Below are positions 47,215-58,995 of a DNA stretch of 64,000 nucleotides, one piece after another. Position 1 is the stretch's first letter, and every line of letters begins with the position of its first letter. The DNA is from Uranotaenia lowii (taxonomy: Eukaryota; Arthropoda; Insecta; Diptera; Culicidae). The stretch covers positions 357,383,825 to 357,447,824 of the forward strand of contig NC_073693.1 in NCBI RefSeq assembly GCF_029784155.1, in the 5' to 3' direction. The notes beneath the pieces are model-generated. The model was not told the DNA's origin. It worked only from the letters and a program-made list of their open reading frames with translations, and made no database searches. Position numbers and translations under genes: made by a program.

Positions 47215-48642
47215 CGAGAACGGCTTTTCCGGGAAGCTGATCAGACTGATCAAGGCGACGATGGATGAAACGCAGTGCTGTGTGCGGATCTCGGGTGAAT
47301 TATCGAGTTCATTCGAATCACGCAGGGGCAAGGTTGCCGAAATCACAGAAAAATCTGTAATTTCACAGAATTTTGAGCAAATTTTTATCACAGAATCTGT
47401 GTCACAGAACACAGAATTTTGAAAAATTCACAGATTTCACAGAATTTTGGAGTTTTTAATGGATTTCCAGAAAAATGATTTTTTAGCCATTATAAAATTA
47501 AGATTTTTTTACTTTGAATTAAAAAAATATGATAAGATATGTAATTTTAAATGATTTTGCCAAACTAATATATAAAAAATACCTCATTTATCATGAATTT
47601 TCTATGAAATTTAAGCAAAAAGCATCACAGAAAACCATCACAGAATTTTTGGGTAAAATCACAGAATTTCAGAATTTTTTTTCTCAAAAACACAGAATTT
47701 TTTTCGGCAACCTTGCGCAGGGGGCTTCGACAAGGTGATGGTCTATCCTGCATGATGTTCAACGTGGCGCTAGAAGGTGTTATTCGACGAGCGGTGGGCG
47801 AAATGCGGGGCACGATTTTCAACAGATCCAGTCAACTTATCTGCTTTGCCGATGACATTGATATAGTCGGCAGATCATCTGCGGCGGTGGAGGAGATCTA
47901 CCGCAAACTGAAACGCGAAGCAGGAAGGATTGGGTTGATGATTAATACGTCCAAGACGAAGTACATGCTGGCCTGCGGATCCGAGACCGACCGAACCCGC
48001 TTGTCCAGTAATAACAAGGTCACGATCGACGGCGACGAGCTGGAGATAGTCGAAGACTTTGTCTATCTCGGCTCACTGGTGACTGCAGACAATGACACCA
48101 GCCGTGAGATCCGGAGGCGAATTATCAGCGGAAGTCGTGCCTACTATGGACTCCACAAGCAACTGCGGTCGAGAAGACTTAGCCCTCGCACGAAGTGTAA
48201 CCTGTATATGATGCTCATTAGACCGGTTGTTCTCTACGGGCACGAGACATGGATATTGCTCGAGGAGGACCTGCGTACACTCGGGGTATTCGAGCTACGA
48301 GTGTTAAGAACCATCTTTGGCGGCGTACAGGAGAACGGAGTGTGGAGGCGAAGGATGAACCACGAGCTCGCGCGACTCTACGGCGAACCCAGTATCGAGA
48401 AGGTGGTGAGGGCTGGCCGGATACGCTGGGCGGGACATGTTGCGAGAATACCGGACGACTGTCCTGCAACACAGGTGTTCGCTACGAATCCGGTAGGAAC
48501 AAGACGAGCGGGGGCGCAACGAGCGAGGTGGTTAGACCAAGTGGAGCGTGATCTGGCGAACATGGGGTGCCCGAGGAATTGGAAAACGGTTGCCATGGAC
48601 CGAGTGAATTTTAGGAATTATGTTCGTCAAGTTATGTCGTGA
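47215..48642 (+). pseudogene. LINE reverse transcriptase, C-terminal half, interrupted by a MITE
   Basis: The frame begins ENGFSGKLIRLIKATMDE, runs to SSSFESRRG at 47326, is interrupted by a 387-bp MITE, and resumes as LRQGDGLSCMMFNVALEG at 47724. Removing the MITE and one 8-bp duplication restores the conserved RRGLRQGDG motif in frame. Next comes CFADDIDIVGRSS with the catalytic Asp-Asp, then NTSKTKYMLACGS, FVYLGSLVTADNDTSREI and RPVVLYGHETW. The C-terminus has RTIFGGVQENGVWRRRMN and IRWAGHVARIPDD and ends at a stop at 48640-48642. The part after the MITE is open for about 305 codons, so the copy is young apart from the truncation and insertion. The clade is not assigned. Confidence 0.88.
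47329..47715. mobile_element. Nested hAT-type MITE, 387 bp, inside the LINE reverse transcriptase
   Basis: The ends are CAAGGTTGCCGAAA and its exact reverse complement. The flanks carry an 8-bp duplication CGCAGGGG (47321-47328 and 47716-47723). The interior is built from CACAGAATTTT-like words. A partial reversed copy lies at 53995-54121. The terminus shares AAGGTTGCC with the CCCGG-rich MITE, which suggests related transposases moved both. Confidence 0.92.
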
Positions 48643-49020
48643 GACGGAATACTATGTAAATAAATAAAATAATGTCTTGAAAGATTTAAATTAGACTAGC
48701 TTTTGCTTTCAACCAAAAAGTAACGTTTTGAACCTGGTTTTAATGCTTTAATAAAAATGAAAAAAAAACTACACAATAGTTTTAAAAATCACCAGTGATA
48801 AAATAAAAAGGAACGGACTCACTAACTCCTCAAATTAGATTGAGGACTCCTAAGGCAAAATTCCTTTCATATTCTTGGATAGTGCTACGAGCTCCTTGGG
48901 GAACATTTTTCGGGACCTGTTCTTGAATCAAATTCCAAGGTCCAATTGGATTATGGTAAAATGAAATTTTACTACACAAAAACCAACACCCCCATCACTT
49001 TAGAGCACAGCCTACTGAGT

Positions 49021-52000
49021 CAAATGCAAAATCTAATTCGCAATTTATTTAATAGCTCTATCACCAACTAAAATTCTCTGTTTTGGAAAAATTCTAAGAT
49101 AAACAAATAAATGTTTTTCAATTCATCATTGTGTGTCATAATTAGTGCTTCTTTGAAAGCAGAATAGTCGTCTTGACAATTGCGAAGTATCATTAACATT
49201 TCAGACTTAGAATCCAAAATTAAAAAAAAATTAAACCAAAAAATTCAACTAATATTCCACGGAGGTACAGATATAAAAGTTCAAGAGCATCATTCAAAAC
49301 CATAAATCAAAGTTACAATCAAAACCAAAACAAGACTTCCAAATGGAATAATTCTTTTTCAAAATGTTTATTTAAAACTCATAAATTCCAAACACAGAAA
49401 ACGTTTTGATCTAATTTGCCGTTTACAATTTTCAATTAAGAAATAGATTCTTTTCAGATCCAATACTGAAAACAAAAACTTTTCTGAAAAAGTTCTTCTC
49501 AATGTGACAAAAGTTGAAAACATAAATTCTAAAAAGTGATTAGATTTTTAAAACACGGAATCAGTTATTGAGTAACCTAGTAATTAAAAAATGAAATAAG
49601 GTACCAAATAAGTCTAAGTACCTTCGAAAATGATTTCGAGTTCTCAATACTCAGAAAAATCATGGATCTAGAGGGACAACACAAGATTTGGAAATCTCAA
49701 TGAATTAGATCTGTCCTAAAATCTAGAAGAAGACAACAGACAGAATCTCAGTATCTGATTGCACAAATTTTAGCAACTACAATAGTTTTTTTTCCATTCT
49801 TGTTGTTTTTCTTAAAATTGATTACCGGAAAGAAGGTGCGTGCATTAATATTGAATTATTTGTATTTATATAAATTCATTTGAAGTAAGCGTTCTAGATT
49901 GCCCAATTTTTTTTTCAGCCAAGCTCTAGGAAACTCTTAATTTGGAATGATTTTCAATATTTGTTTTTCGCATTCCTTGATTTTTTTTTCTAAATTTAAA
50001 TGATCACTGATTTTTACCAGAATATTAAAATTATGGAGTGTTTATTAAAAAAGTTTGTTTTATTTATTTCAAGTTAACATGAAGCTTTCTATAAATTGCA
50101 TATTTATAAAGTCCCTCACAAATAATTTATCTTGTAATTTAACATGACGTTTGTACTAAACGAAAATGAGAAATATTTTATTTTAATTCTACATCTTCTT
50201 TCTTCGAAAACTAATTGTTACTGTTATTTATTCAAATTCCGACAAAGTTAAGAAAATTAATCCGTAACATTTTTTTTAACGTGAAGAAAATATAGGTATC
50301 AAAATCAAACCTAATGTTTGATTAGCTGGAACCTTCTCAAATATATTCCTGATTCAATAATTGGGAGAAAGAGATGTATTATTTATTGTAGGATATAATT
50401 TACTGTAGCGACAACCTGTTGAGTCAGAAGAGCTAAAACCTTCAAATTTTCAAAATTTCAGAGTTTGAATTAGCCGCATTAAGAGGTTATCCTGTTTATT
50501 TTTAATAAACAAAACAAATAAATAAATGATCTACGAACAAAAGTTTTACGAAAATAACTTAAAAATCATAGAAGTTTTTTCTAACTTATGGATATTTAAA
50601 AAAAAATTCTGATAACCATTAAGTACACTGATTCTCTTCTTGATCGTCAACTCTTCTAACATGATGTAATTTTATATCAATTTTAATGCGTGGGCAAATA
50701 TCGGGCCAAGAAAATTCAAAATCCATATCAAGCTTGAATAAATACTTTGGATGTTGTTATAGTGAAAAATTTGAACATATTAACACAAGCAGAATATTTC
50801 TAATTTCTTCTTGCTTTTCAGATAACCAAGTAAAGGGATACAAATTTTCTTAAAATTATCAAGCTATAGAAATTTTATGCTTAGGTACTTTTAAATTCGA
50901 TAGAAAAATACAAATTTTCGAAAAATATATGGAAAACTGCCAAACACATCATTTTGAAAGCGTGTTTTCTCAAAATAAGATTTTATGCACTTATACTCGT
51001 TTGGCTCCAAGGGCCGCATAAGTCATTAGTGCGAACGTGTCTTCAGAATTTTATGCATCTGGAAAGTTTAAAAATCTCATTTTAAGTCACATGTGATTCT
51101 TCTTGTATTGTACACCCAATTCAATGAATAATAAAACTCAATACATTGTAGATTATTCATCAATGCTTGCTAAAGCTTAGATTACTGAGAATGATGGTTT
51201 TTCCAATATTTTCACATTGTTACGCGTAAAAGATTTAATAATTTTTCGAATTTGTTAAATAATTCAAATACGATTTTTGAAATTCCAACTGAACATTTTT
51301 CACATATGATTGGACGAGGGCTACGTTATTCAATAACAAAACAATCAAAGCAATCAAAAAACTACTATTTTGTAAATGAGAATCTTGATTTTTCTCCAGC
51401 AACAGCTCAAATTTTGTGATCGATTGATTTACAAATATACACGCGTTTTGGAAATAAATATATTAACATTATTTGATTAAGGTTTTGTTGTTTGAAAACA
51501 ACAGTTATTCTTTGCATTTACGGTTAATGATAAAAAAAATTGATCTATAGGCTGATGCTTCAAAAACCGTGGAAAGCATAACATTGTAAAACTAGGCTTA
51601 AAAAATCCCATTTTCCATTTGGTCCTTTTCGCTTGTTCCTACAGCTGATGCAATTTTAAAATTTTCTTCTTGACCTATGAAAATCCGTGTGTCAGGTCAC
51701 AAGCAATATGTAGCACATCAATTTCGGTCACTTCGAGATCTCGTTTTTCAAAGGCTTTCAACAGCTGAACTATTAATGACTCATAGCATAGTCAGTTATC
51801 TACAGGTGAAAGGCAATAATAGTGACTCTTATTTACCCTTAAATAAGTATCCCTTAAATATCGCTTGCACGCATGAAAGAAGTGAAAAAAGTGTAGTGTA
51901 TCGTAAAAACAACAACTTTACATTGTACATTTTATACGTCTGTCCTCACAAAGTAGCACAACATACATACAGGTACACTCCACATCAGTCAGTAAATTGC

Positions 52001-53509
52001 AAAACATCTGACCGAATGTTATCGAAAATAGCAACACAAAGAAGAAGTAGGAAATCGATCCAACTGCCCGGCTTATTTCTGTCTGTGTTTTCCTGTCTTT
52101 CTTCAGCTTCTGCTGGAGGATAATGGTCGAAAAGTCGAAAGAAAAATCGAAATCAATAAGGTATACTATGGTTAGTACTACTATATGAGCGAAATGATTA
52201 ATGGTTGCCGCTTGGATGCAATGACATTTAATAGTAACACAGCTCACTGAGCCCACCTCAGTAGGCAGGGCCTGCTGGTTGGTTTGTCTAAAAGAAACAA
52301 ACAAAATAAAAAACTATAAAGTCTTACTCGACTTGTACCGGTCCGAGGTTCGTTGCCTACTTTGTCGTTGTAGTTGTTTGATTGACCACAACCCGGACAA
52401 CCAGAACCTTCGAATGGTGGATCGTACCAACCCATTGAACCCCAAAAGGCCAAACTACCAAGTCGAACGAACTTCTTTTGAACAGTAACATGTTTAAAAA
52501 ATCAGCTCCAGGATCCGCGATGAGTCACCCGCGAGGTTCCGAGACATTTCGTGTCAATAGCTTTTTAAGCGCACTCTTGTCTTTTGCTGTCATTCATCGA
52601 GTGCCTACCCGGCTGTTTCGATGATATCATTAGACGCCTTTATCGGAAAGCGCGCGCGAACCCCGAAACGCGAAACTGGTTAGTCAACCCAATCGAACGA
52701 ACTCCATTCAACCACATGTGACAGACTGTAGGTAGGTATATGAATGAATTACAAATATTGAACAGATATTTTTTGCAAAAAAACAGCAACAGCTGATGTC
52801 AGCAGCAGTGATTCGTCGTCGTCGTGGGTCAGGATTGTCGTGCAATTTTTTTTTACTCCCGCTATCGCTAACAACTTGTTAGTTGGGAGAATCGACATTC
52901 CGTGAGCCATCAATCATTTGGGCTTGTCGGATTTTTAAACATTGGTATCTCTCTATTGGTACGAGATGATAAAACGGTTGTTGGTAGGAACAATTTGAGG
53001 CCGGAACAAATTGATTTTAAGCGATGATCAAATGTTTGATCCTTTGATCATTTTTCCAAGCAAACAAAAAAAAAAATGGACAAATCCGAAAAATTTTACA
53101 AAGTTTATCAAGAAAAAAAAATGCAAAAATGATGAGAGCACACATTTTAAAGCATTCAAACTGACATGCCTTTTTTCACTTTTTCAAGTTATCTTCTTAA
53201 CCCCCTTTAAATGCTCGCAAATTACCAACAGTCCTTTCGAAGTTTTCTCTTATTTAAGGCTGTTATATCGACTAAATAGCTTTTTTGCAGTTTCAAGCTG
53301 TCCACTTCATTTACTTGATATATGACTCGGAGCGGGTCAATATTTTTCCATTTATCTCTGTGATTTGCTGATTTTTTTTAAAGTTTTTGATGCGTTTTTC
53401 ATTTAAAGAAGTTTTTTCGATCCCCGTGAAAGCACACAAATTTTTTCAGCAATCCTCGCGACTCTTAATTTTTCTCTATTTAAAGCTGTTTTCGTTACTC
53501 ACTTTGTTG
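49021..53509. other. Long stretch of unique non-coding DNA
   Basis: 49020-51640 is AT-rich without recognisable repeats. 51677-52123 (+, 148 codons) and 51918-52304 (-, 128 codons) are the longest non-repeat ORFs of the window; they overlap on opposite strands, show no motif I know, and are probably chance. 52230-52960 is less AT-rich and unique, with a TGAGTCAC AP-1-like site near 52520, and could be regulatory. Confidence 0.45.
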
Positions 53510-53514
53510 AAATT

Positions 53515-53958
53515 TCCGCCTACGCCACCTCCGGAAGTAGACACGGTGGGTGCACGGATTCACCGCAGTTTCTGCCTAAGTATGTGTCCACGTGCATTCT
53601 TTAGATTTTTAAGTTCGAATAATCTCCAATGCAACGCGTACACATACCCGGACCCCATGGCCCCGTATGAACTGTTGTGGAGTGTATTTATCGTGTTGAT
53701 GTAGGTATATTTTGGAAGAACGAGTCAACCAGGTGGGCTAGTTTACTTACAGGTATTCCGGCTTCCGTGTATATATCTGGCTAGCTGGCAACTGATTGAA
53801 CATTCTTATTATATAATCAGTTATCAGTGGAACACATCTTACCTATCTGCCACTTATGGGAACCCAAAAGTTTTCTTGCCGATACCGGGAATCGAACCAA
53901 GTACGCCTGCCATACCAACACCAGACTCGCGCCAGCCTGTCCGCTAGACCACATCGGC
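53515..53958 (-). mobile_element. tRNA-derived SINE, about 440 bp, minus strand
   Basis: The minus-strand head (53958-53878) has an A box (TGGTCTAGCGGACAGGC), a B box (GGTTCGATTCC), and ends GCCGATG and TATCGGC that pair as a 7-bp acceptor stem. The anticodon and T stems contain mismatches, so it is a SINE head. The body down to about 53515 contains GGAATACCTGTAAG and GAATCCGTGCACCCACC and matches the SINE copy split at 55640-58995. Confidence 0.72.
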
Positions 53959-53994
53959 GCTTTGAAAAATATAAAATTTTGGAAATACGTACAA

Positions 53995-54121
53995 AATTTA
54001 AAAAATCTGTGTAATCTGTGAATATTTCCGAGATTCTGTGTTCTGTGACACAGATCCTGTGATGAAAATTTGCTCAAAAATTTGTGAAATTGTAGATTTT
54101 TATATCATTTCGGAAACCTTG
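53995..54121 (-). mobile_element. Partial copy of the CAAGGTTGCC / CACAGAATTTT MITE, reversed
   Basis: The reverse complement starts CAAGGTTTCCGAAAT and continues with TTGAGCAAATTTTCATCACA and TGTGTCACAGAACACAGAAT, as in the complete element at 47329-47715. It has lost its other half. Confidence 0.8.
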
Positions 54122-54275
54122 CGGGCAAATTCGGGTTAGAAATTACTCAACACAAATCAAGAAAAAAAAACTTGTTTTCATCATAAATTAAATATCAGAA
54201 GTTTTTAAATCGTATTTTAGGCTTTCAAAACACATTTCATGATTATTTTTATAAATCTTGCTAAAAAAAATTCGT
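54122..54275 (-). mobile_element. Partial copy of the CCCGG-rich MITE, reversed
   Basis: Starting right after the previous fragment, the reverse complement matches the interior of 45984-46431, including CATGATTATTTTTATAAA and GTATTTTAGGCTTTCAAAA (plus-strand words). Confidence 0.7.
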
Positions 54276-55389
54276 TCTGGATGCTACCAAGCTTCATAAT
54301 AATTGCCTTGCCAGTCCCAACGGTGTACACAAAACACGGTTTTGGACCACGCTAAAACAGTCCGTCTGGAACCGGTGGTGTAAATTGCTTTTTTAGCACA
54401 GTTATCGATTTCGAAATTCCCAACCGTTATACGCCTTTGTTCCAAATTCATGCAAATTTGGAACATGATTTTTAAAAATTCAAACCGACTGATTTTGATA
54501 TTTGGAGTTTACGGTGAGAAGATTTTAGCCAATGATGATTATTTTCATACATTTTTTGGTGACATTGGGTGTGATAATTGTTTGTTTTGGATATATTTGA
54601 ACGTTTTTTTCGGCATCAAGCAGCTTAAACTTTACATTAATTGGGAACATATGAAACCCATATCAAGTATAAGAATGTATGTCTTATTATTCTTGATTTC
54701 GTATATTTCAATAGGTAAATAGCTTTTGGTCTCACCGAATCAGTGAGCCAAGTCGGCGTTTCGCAAGAGAAATAATAGAAGCATCCTAATGAAAATAACG
54801 CAAAATAACAATAAACTATAAAAATACCAGAGAAATCAGTGAACAATGTGTCATAACGAAATTTCACAGTTTTTAAATTAAAACATTGACTACAATGACA
54901 TGATTCTTAGAATAAATTCCTTCCAATTTATGGCTAAAAAAGCCATCTGTTGACCCAGGGGAGGAAGACTGAATAAAAAAAGAAAAAAAAATCTTCAAAC
55001 GTCAAATTTCTCCGACCAGGGCAAAGATTCCAATTTAACTTTCTCATAGAGTGATTTTCAATAAAACTTTTTAATGCTGAAAAGCACCTGTTTGTATTTT
55101 AACAATTACTTGATTAGGATTTGTTTTGTTCTGCACATTCTTGCAGGTTCATTCGTATTAATTCGCTCAAATTTCCTTGAAGTTTTTGAAGCTTCGATTA
55201 CAAATCTTTTGCTGACTTTTTGCCGAATAGTAAAAAAAAAACGATACAAAAACGATTCAACGACATCACAAAATACTAATAATCGTTAAAGTTTGACTCA
55301 AAAATACCTATTGCAAGTTTGCCAATCTGTTTAGTCCGCCTAAACAAGTGAATAAATTTTTTTAATTAATTTTTACCTACTTATTTAAA
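54276..55389. other. Non-coding DNA
   Basis: No recognised gene. Short ORFs at 54450-54722 and 55074-55289 have no known motif. Confidence 0.4.
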
Positions 55390-55545
55390 AAATGGCATAA
55401 AAATGACCCAAATATCACACAAAAATGACAACAATGACAAACTTTAATTTTAAAATTTTCACAAAATGAACCAATAATATTACATAATTGACACCTAATA
55501 TTTCAAAAATGACAAATAAAGGGCACAGAAATGACACAAAATCAT
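55390..55545 (+). repeat. Degenerate ATGACA-rich tract
   Basis: ATGAC(A)n words recur irregularly (AAAAATGACCCAAAT, AAAAATGACAACAATGACA, AAAAATGACAAAT, AGAAATGACACAAAAT). It resembles the unit of the 9-bp satellite without regular spacing. Confidence 0.65.
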
Positions 55546-56010
55546 TGTTATAATTTTTTGTCATTTCGTTTTTTTTTTTTCATTTTTGTTAACATTTTCA
55601 TTTTTCGGCGTACACTGTCCTATATGTTGTATGTATGTTGGTAATCCACCATGGGCGCACGGATTCACCGGATTATCAAGGTATGTTCCTCCCTACATTC
55701 TTCAAATTAATGGTTCAGCAAATATCAAATGAAGGGTGAAACAAACCCGATACCATGGCTTCGTATGAACTCTTATCAGGGCCGTAGGAAGAACCGACTC
55801 ATGGGGGGGGGGGGGGGGGGTTTTGATGACATTTTTGCTTGAACAATACATACACAAGTGAAAAATGTACATATATGTACTAAGTACAAATGATTCAAGT
55901 TAAAGTTATTTTGCATTTAAAGTTATTTTGCATTTAAAGTTATTTAATTTCGAAAATTAGTCCTAGAAGATGCCATTTTTTAAATGAAGCTTAAAAAAAT
56001 ATAGGTACTT

Positions 56011-56082
56011 GTGATATAGTTCAGTTGGTAAATCAGTTGTTTTCTGAGCTGATGTCCGTAAGTTTGAGCCCAGAGTAAGCAT
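56011..56082 (+). repeat. tRNA-like segment within the hAT-type element
   Basis: GTGATATAGTTCAGTTGG resembles an A box and GTAAGTTTGAGCCC a decayed B box. Orthologous in position to 31877-31950. Confidence 0.6.
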
Positions 56083-56812
56083 CGAACGTAGTTGTTCCAG
56101 ATAAGTGATTGGTGTGCCAAATGTATTGTTGAGAAAAGTGGCTAGTGGCACAATGATGTAGAAACGACTATCATAATCGAAACAAAAAAAAATGGATTTT
56201 GAACGTTTCATTTAGAAAAAAAAAACTTTTTTATTCACTAACATTAGGGAGCAAATTCTTCAATTCACAAGCATAACCATTTTAAGCATGGGTGAAAATG
56301 TATCAAATAGCAATAAAAGTATAAAATTAGCTTCACTGTTCAAATAAGGTTTATTTTTTACTTTTGTAAACTCGATTAAAATTTAAGATTTAAGTTAGAA
56401 CCTTTGATTTTGAAGAATGAAGAATCGGCAACATATGTAAATAATTTTATAGTATTGTCGATTGTCGATTTTTTTCAGTTATTCGAAAAACGCCCGAATA
56501 ATGCATGATTTATTTGTTCCACTCACATTCTGGTACCGGAATGTACAGAATGCATTCTGTTTTCTGTTCGTTTTTTGTTTTTTTCATTTGTTGATCGGTC
56601 AATTTTCATTATTAAATTCCTTGGTTCGCATTTCATAATAATTTTCACCAAAACAATAACGATTATGCCGTTTGGAAATGTGATTCGAAAATCAGAAGCG
56701 AGCACCGGTTGATTTGAAAAACTGACACGGATTGTCTATGTGTGCGTCAGTGCGAAAATATTTCTGCGTGGAAATTATTTGCACAGAAGTCTAAAACGGG
56801 CAATTTCGGCAA

Positions 56813-57280
56813 TAATATTGGCTACTTTTCGGTCTAGCGATTCAATCAAACAACTTAGTTTTCGAAATGCCCGACGTTTCGACTATTTTTGGTGGTCTTC
56901 CTCAAGGGAATTGTCTGTCCGTTGTTATAGTCAATTTAGTTTTATGCAACGTTTAGGAGTCCAGTGTTCGCTGCTCTTTGATTTTATCGGTGAAAAAAAA
57001 TAATTTTTCATCAGATATTCTATGGTCGCACTTCTACTGAATTTAAAAAGTAGGTTGAAGTTGAAGTGCGACCATAGAATATGGAAAAATTTTATTTTTC
57101 ACCAATAAAATCCAAGAGCAGCGAACACTGGACTCCTAAACGTTGGACACAAACTAAATTGACTATAACAACGGACAGATAATTCCCTTGAGAAAGCCCA
57201 CCAAAAATGGTCGAAACGTCGGGCATTTCGAAAACTAAGTTGTTTGATTGAATCCCTAGACCGAAAAATAGCCAATATTA
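56813..57280. mobile_element. Palindromic MITE of 468 bp nested in the hAT-type element
   Basis: The left arm begins TAATATTGGCTACTTTTCGG and the right arm ends with a close reverse complement. The arms of about 220 bp meet near 57045 around CTTCTACTGAATTTAAAAAG. Arm words include CGAAATGCCCGACGTTTCGA. No transposase. Its target duplication is unclear (AA/TA-rich flanks). Confidence 0.82.
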
Positions 57281-58995
57281 CTATAAAACATCAATCACGG
57301 TCAAAACATAAATATGTAAATAATCTTTAATAAAATTTTCAGCTGAATTTTTACCTGAGGATAAAAAAACAAGTTCAAAAATTATCATTATTTTTTTATA
57401 TTTCATAATTATAATCTTGTGATCCTGTAAAAATTTAAATCTAGATTTTTGAAAAAACAAATTCTTTGAAATGAATCCAGATCTAATTTTTTGTATGTGA
57501 TTTTCATCAGGTTTGTTTTCAAACTGACTTTGATTGAATTTTAATGTTTTTTAAATCCAAGAATCAAAGTTATGAAACTGCAATTTCCTCCAATTTGAAT
57601 ACTTAATGAAATTTAAACATTGATATTTTAATATTGATTCTAAAATTTGAATTTGAGCTAAATCTGGATACAAACCTGGGATTTTACTTCCTAGTCTGAA
57701 ATCTGCATTTTTAACCCAAAATCAAAACCTTAATCTAAATTTCAGATAACAATTACTATGAATTTGAAACCAAAGAGCGAAATTTGTACCAGAACCCTTA
57801 ACAAGAAATATTTTATTCGATTCTGAATTTATGGTTTTCAATAGATTTTTTTCAATTATTTATTTATTCTCAATTGAACTTGTTAATTTTAAAAACATTT
57901 TCAATGATGATATTATTTCACATTTTTCAATTCTGAACTTTCTTATTTTTAAACTTTGCTTAACAATCAGGATAAAAATTTCAGATCCAAATTTTAAAAA
58001 TGGTTTGAAATTTTTATATTTTCTTTTCATGTTCCAAAATTATGAGTTTCAAATCTTGAAAATTCATCATATTTTAGATTGAAATGCATCACCAAGGTTC
58101 GAAGCAGGATTCTATACCAAAGATGATACAACTGAAAATCTAGAACAATAAACGTGATACTTGCTACATTTTTTTCCACTAGTATCCGGGGAGGGCAAAT
58201 CTAGGCAATTTTATTTCCAAATCTTGCGAAGTTAGGGCATATTGTTTAATAATTTTCCCTAAAATTCGTCCAATATGCAGGCGAGTTTCAGAATTATTTC
58301 ATTAAAATAAAAAAAAATACGTGGAAAACTGTTTTTATTTAATTGAAACACATCAGCCGATTCAGAATCAAATTTAAGGTTTCCAAAAAAATCGTTTATG
58401 ATTATTTTGGCAATATTTGTTTAAAAAAAATACTTGAACGCAAGATACAGAATTCTTATGACTCAATTGAAATTTTCGTTTGATTTTGCAAATAGATTGA
58501 GAAATTCTGGTCAAAATACGGACAATCTGGTAAGCTTAGTCTAACTTCATTGGGATTCAACAAATGAGAATTTTTTTGAAAAACTAATGTAGAATTGTGG
58601 TCCTGGAATGAGATTTTGAGTTTTTGGAGTCGAGATTATTACACTATTGTTGCTCATGAATCATTTAAGTTGTTCATCAAAATGCGATTAAAAATTTCAA
58701 ATTTTATGTTCAACCAAAAAAAATTCTCTAGGCATTTTTGGACCTTCATGGGGGGGGGGGTTTAACCCCCAAAACCCCCCCCCCCCCCCCGTTCCTACGG
58801 ACATGACTCTTATGAAATGTGTGTTTGTCGTGTTACTGTATGTTTTAATTCTGGAAGAATATTTCAATCATCTCCAACACCAGTTTAATATTTATTAAAT
58901 AAAATCTTAATAAATTTACAACAGGTATTCCGACATCCGTGTGTATACCTGGCCAGTTTGCAGTTGATTGATTATTCAAATATGATTAATCTTAC

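Larger units (their letters stand above)
47215..48671 (+). mobile_element. 5'-truncated non-LTR retrotransposon with target duplication
   Basis: ATGTCTTGAA occurs at 47205-47214 and 48672-48681, immediately outside the LINE. The right end has an A-rich tail (TAAATAAATAAAATA) just before the duplication, as expected for target-primed reverse transcription. The 5' part of the element is missing. The copy was later hit by a MITE at 47329-47715. Confidence 0.88.
47080..49020 (+). repeat. Older dispersed repeat, copy B, split by a LINE
   Basis: The left flank (AAATCATGGATC, CAGATCCTTTGAAATGAG) and right flank (TTGCTTTCAACCAAAAAG, AAATAAAAAGGAACGGACTC, CTTGGATAGTGCTACGAGC) match copy A at 19530-22145. 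The LINE insertion site is bracketed by a 10-bp duplication, so removing it joins the two halves of the repeat. Confidence 0.8.
55777..58805. mobile_element. hAT-type non-autonomous element, complete, 3029 bp
   Basis: The left end is CAGGGCCGTAGGAA; the right end, as reverse complement, is CATGTCCGTAGGAA. An 8-bp duplication ACTCTTAT flanks it (55769-55776 and 58806-58813). Just inside the left end is an 18-base G run (55803-55820). Near the right end lie an 11-base G run (58750-58760), five C (58766-58770) and 16 C (58775-58790). The interior is AT-rich with no transposase and includes a tRNA-like segment and a later palindromic MITE. A degraded relative is at 31671-33130. Confidence 0.88.
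55640..58995 (-). mobile_element. Second copy of the tRNA-derived SINE body, split by a 3 kb hAT-type element
   Basis: 55640-55776 (GGGCGCACGGATTCACCG, ATACCATGGCTTCGTATGA) and 58806-58995 (GTGTTTGTCGTGTTACTG, GGTATTCCGACATCCGTG, CCTGGCCAGTTTG) correspond in order to the uninterrupted body at 53515-53800. The intact copy serves as the empty site for the hAT-type insertion. The tRNA-like head is not recognisable here. Confidence 0.75.

Noticed and set aside
51677..52304. 148- and 128-codon ORFs on opposite strands
   Set aside because: They overlap each other, show no recognisable motif, and neither has supporting splice or start context.
53878..53958. Functional tRNA gene
   Set aside because: Acceptor ends pair and A/B boxes are present, but the anticodon and T stems have mismatches and a long SINE body follows.
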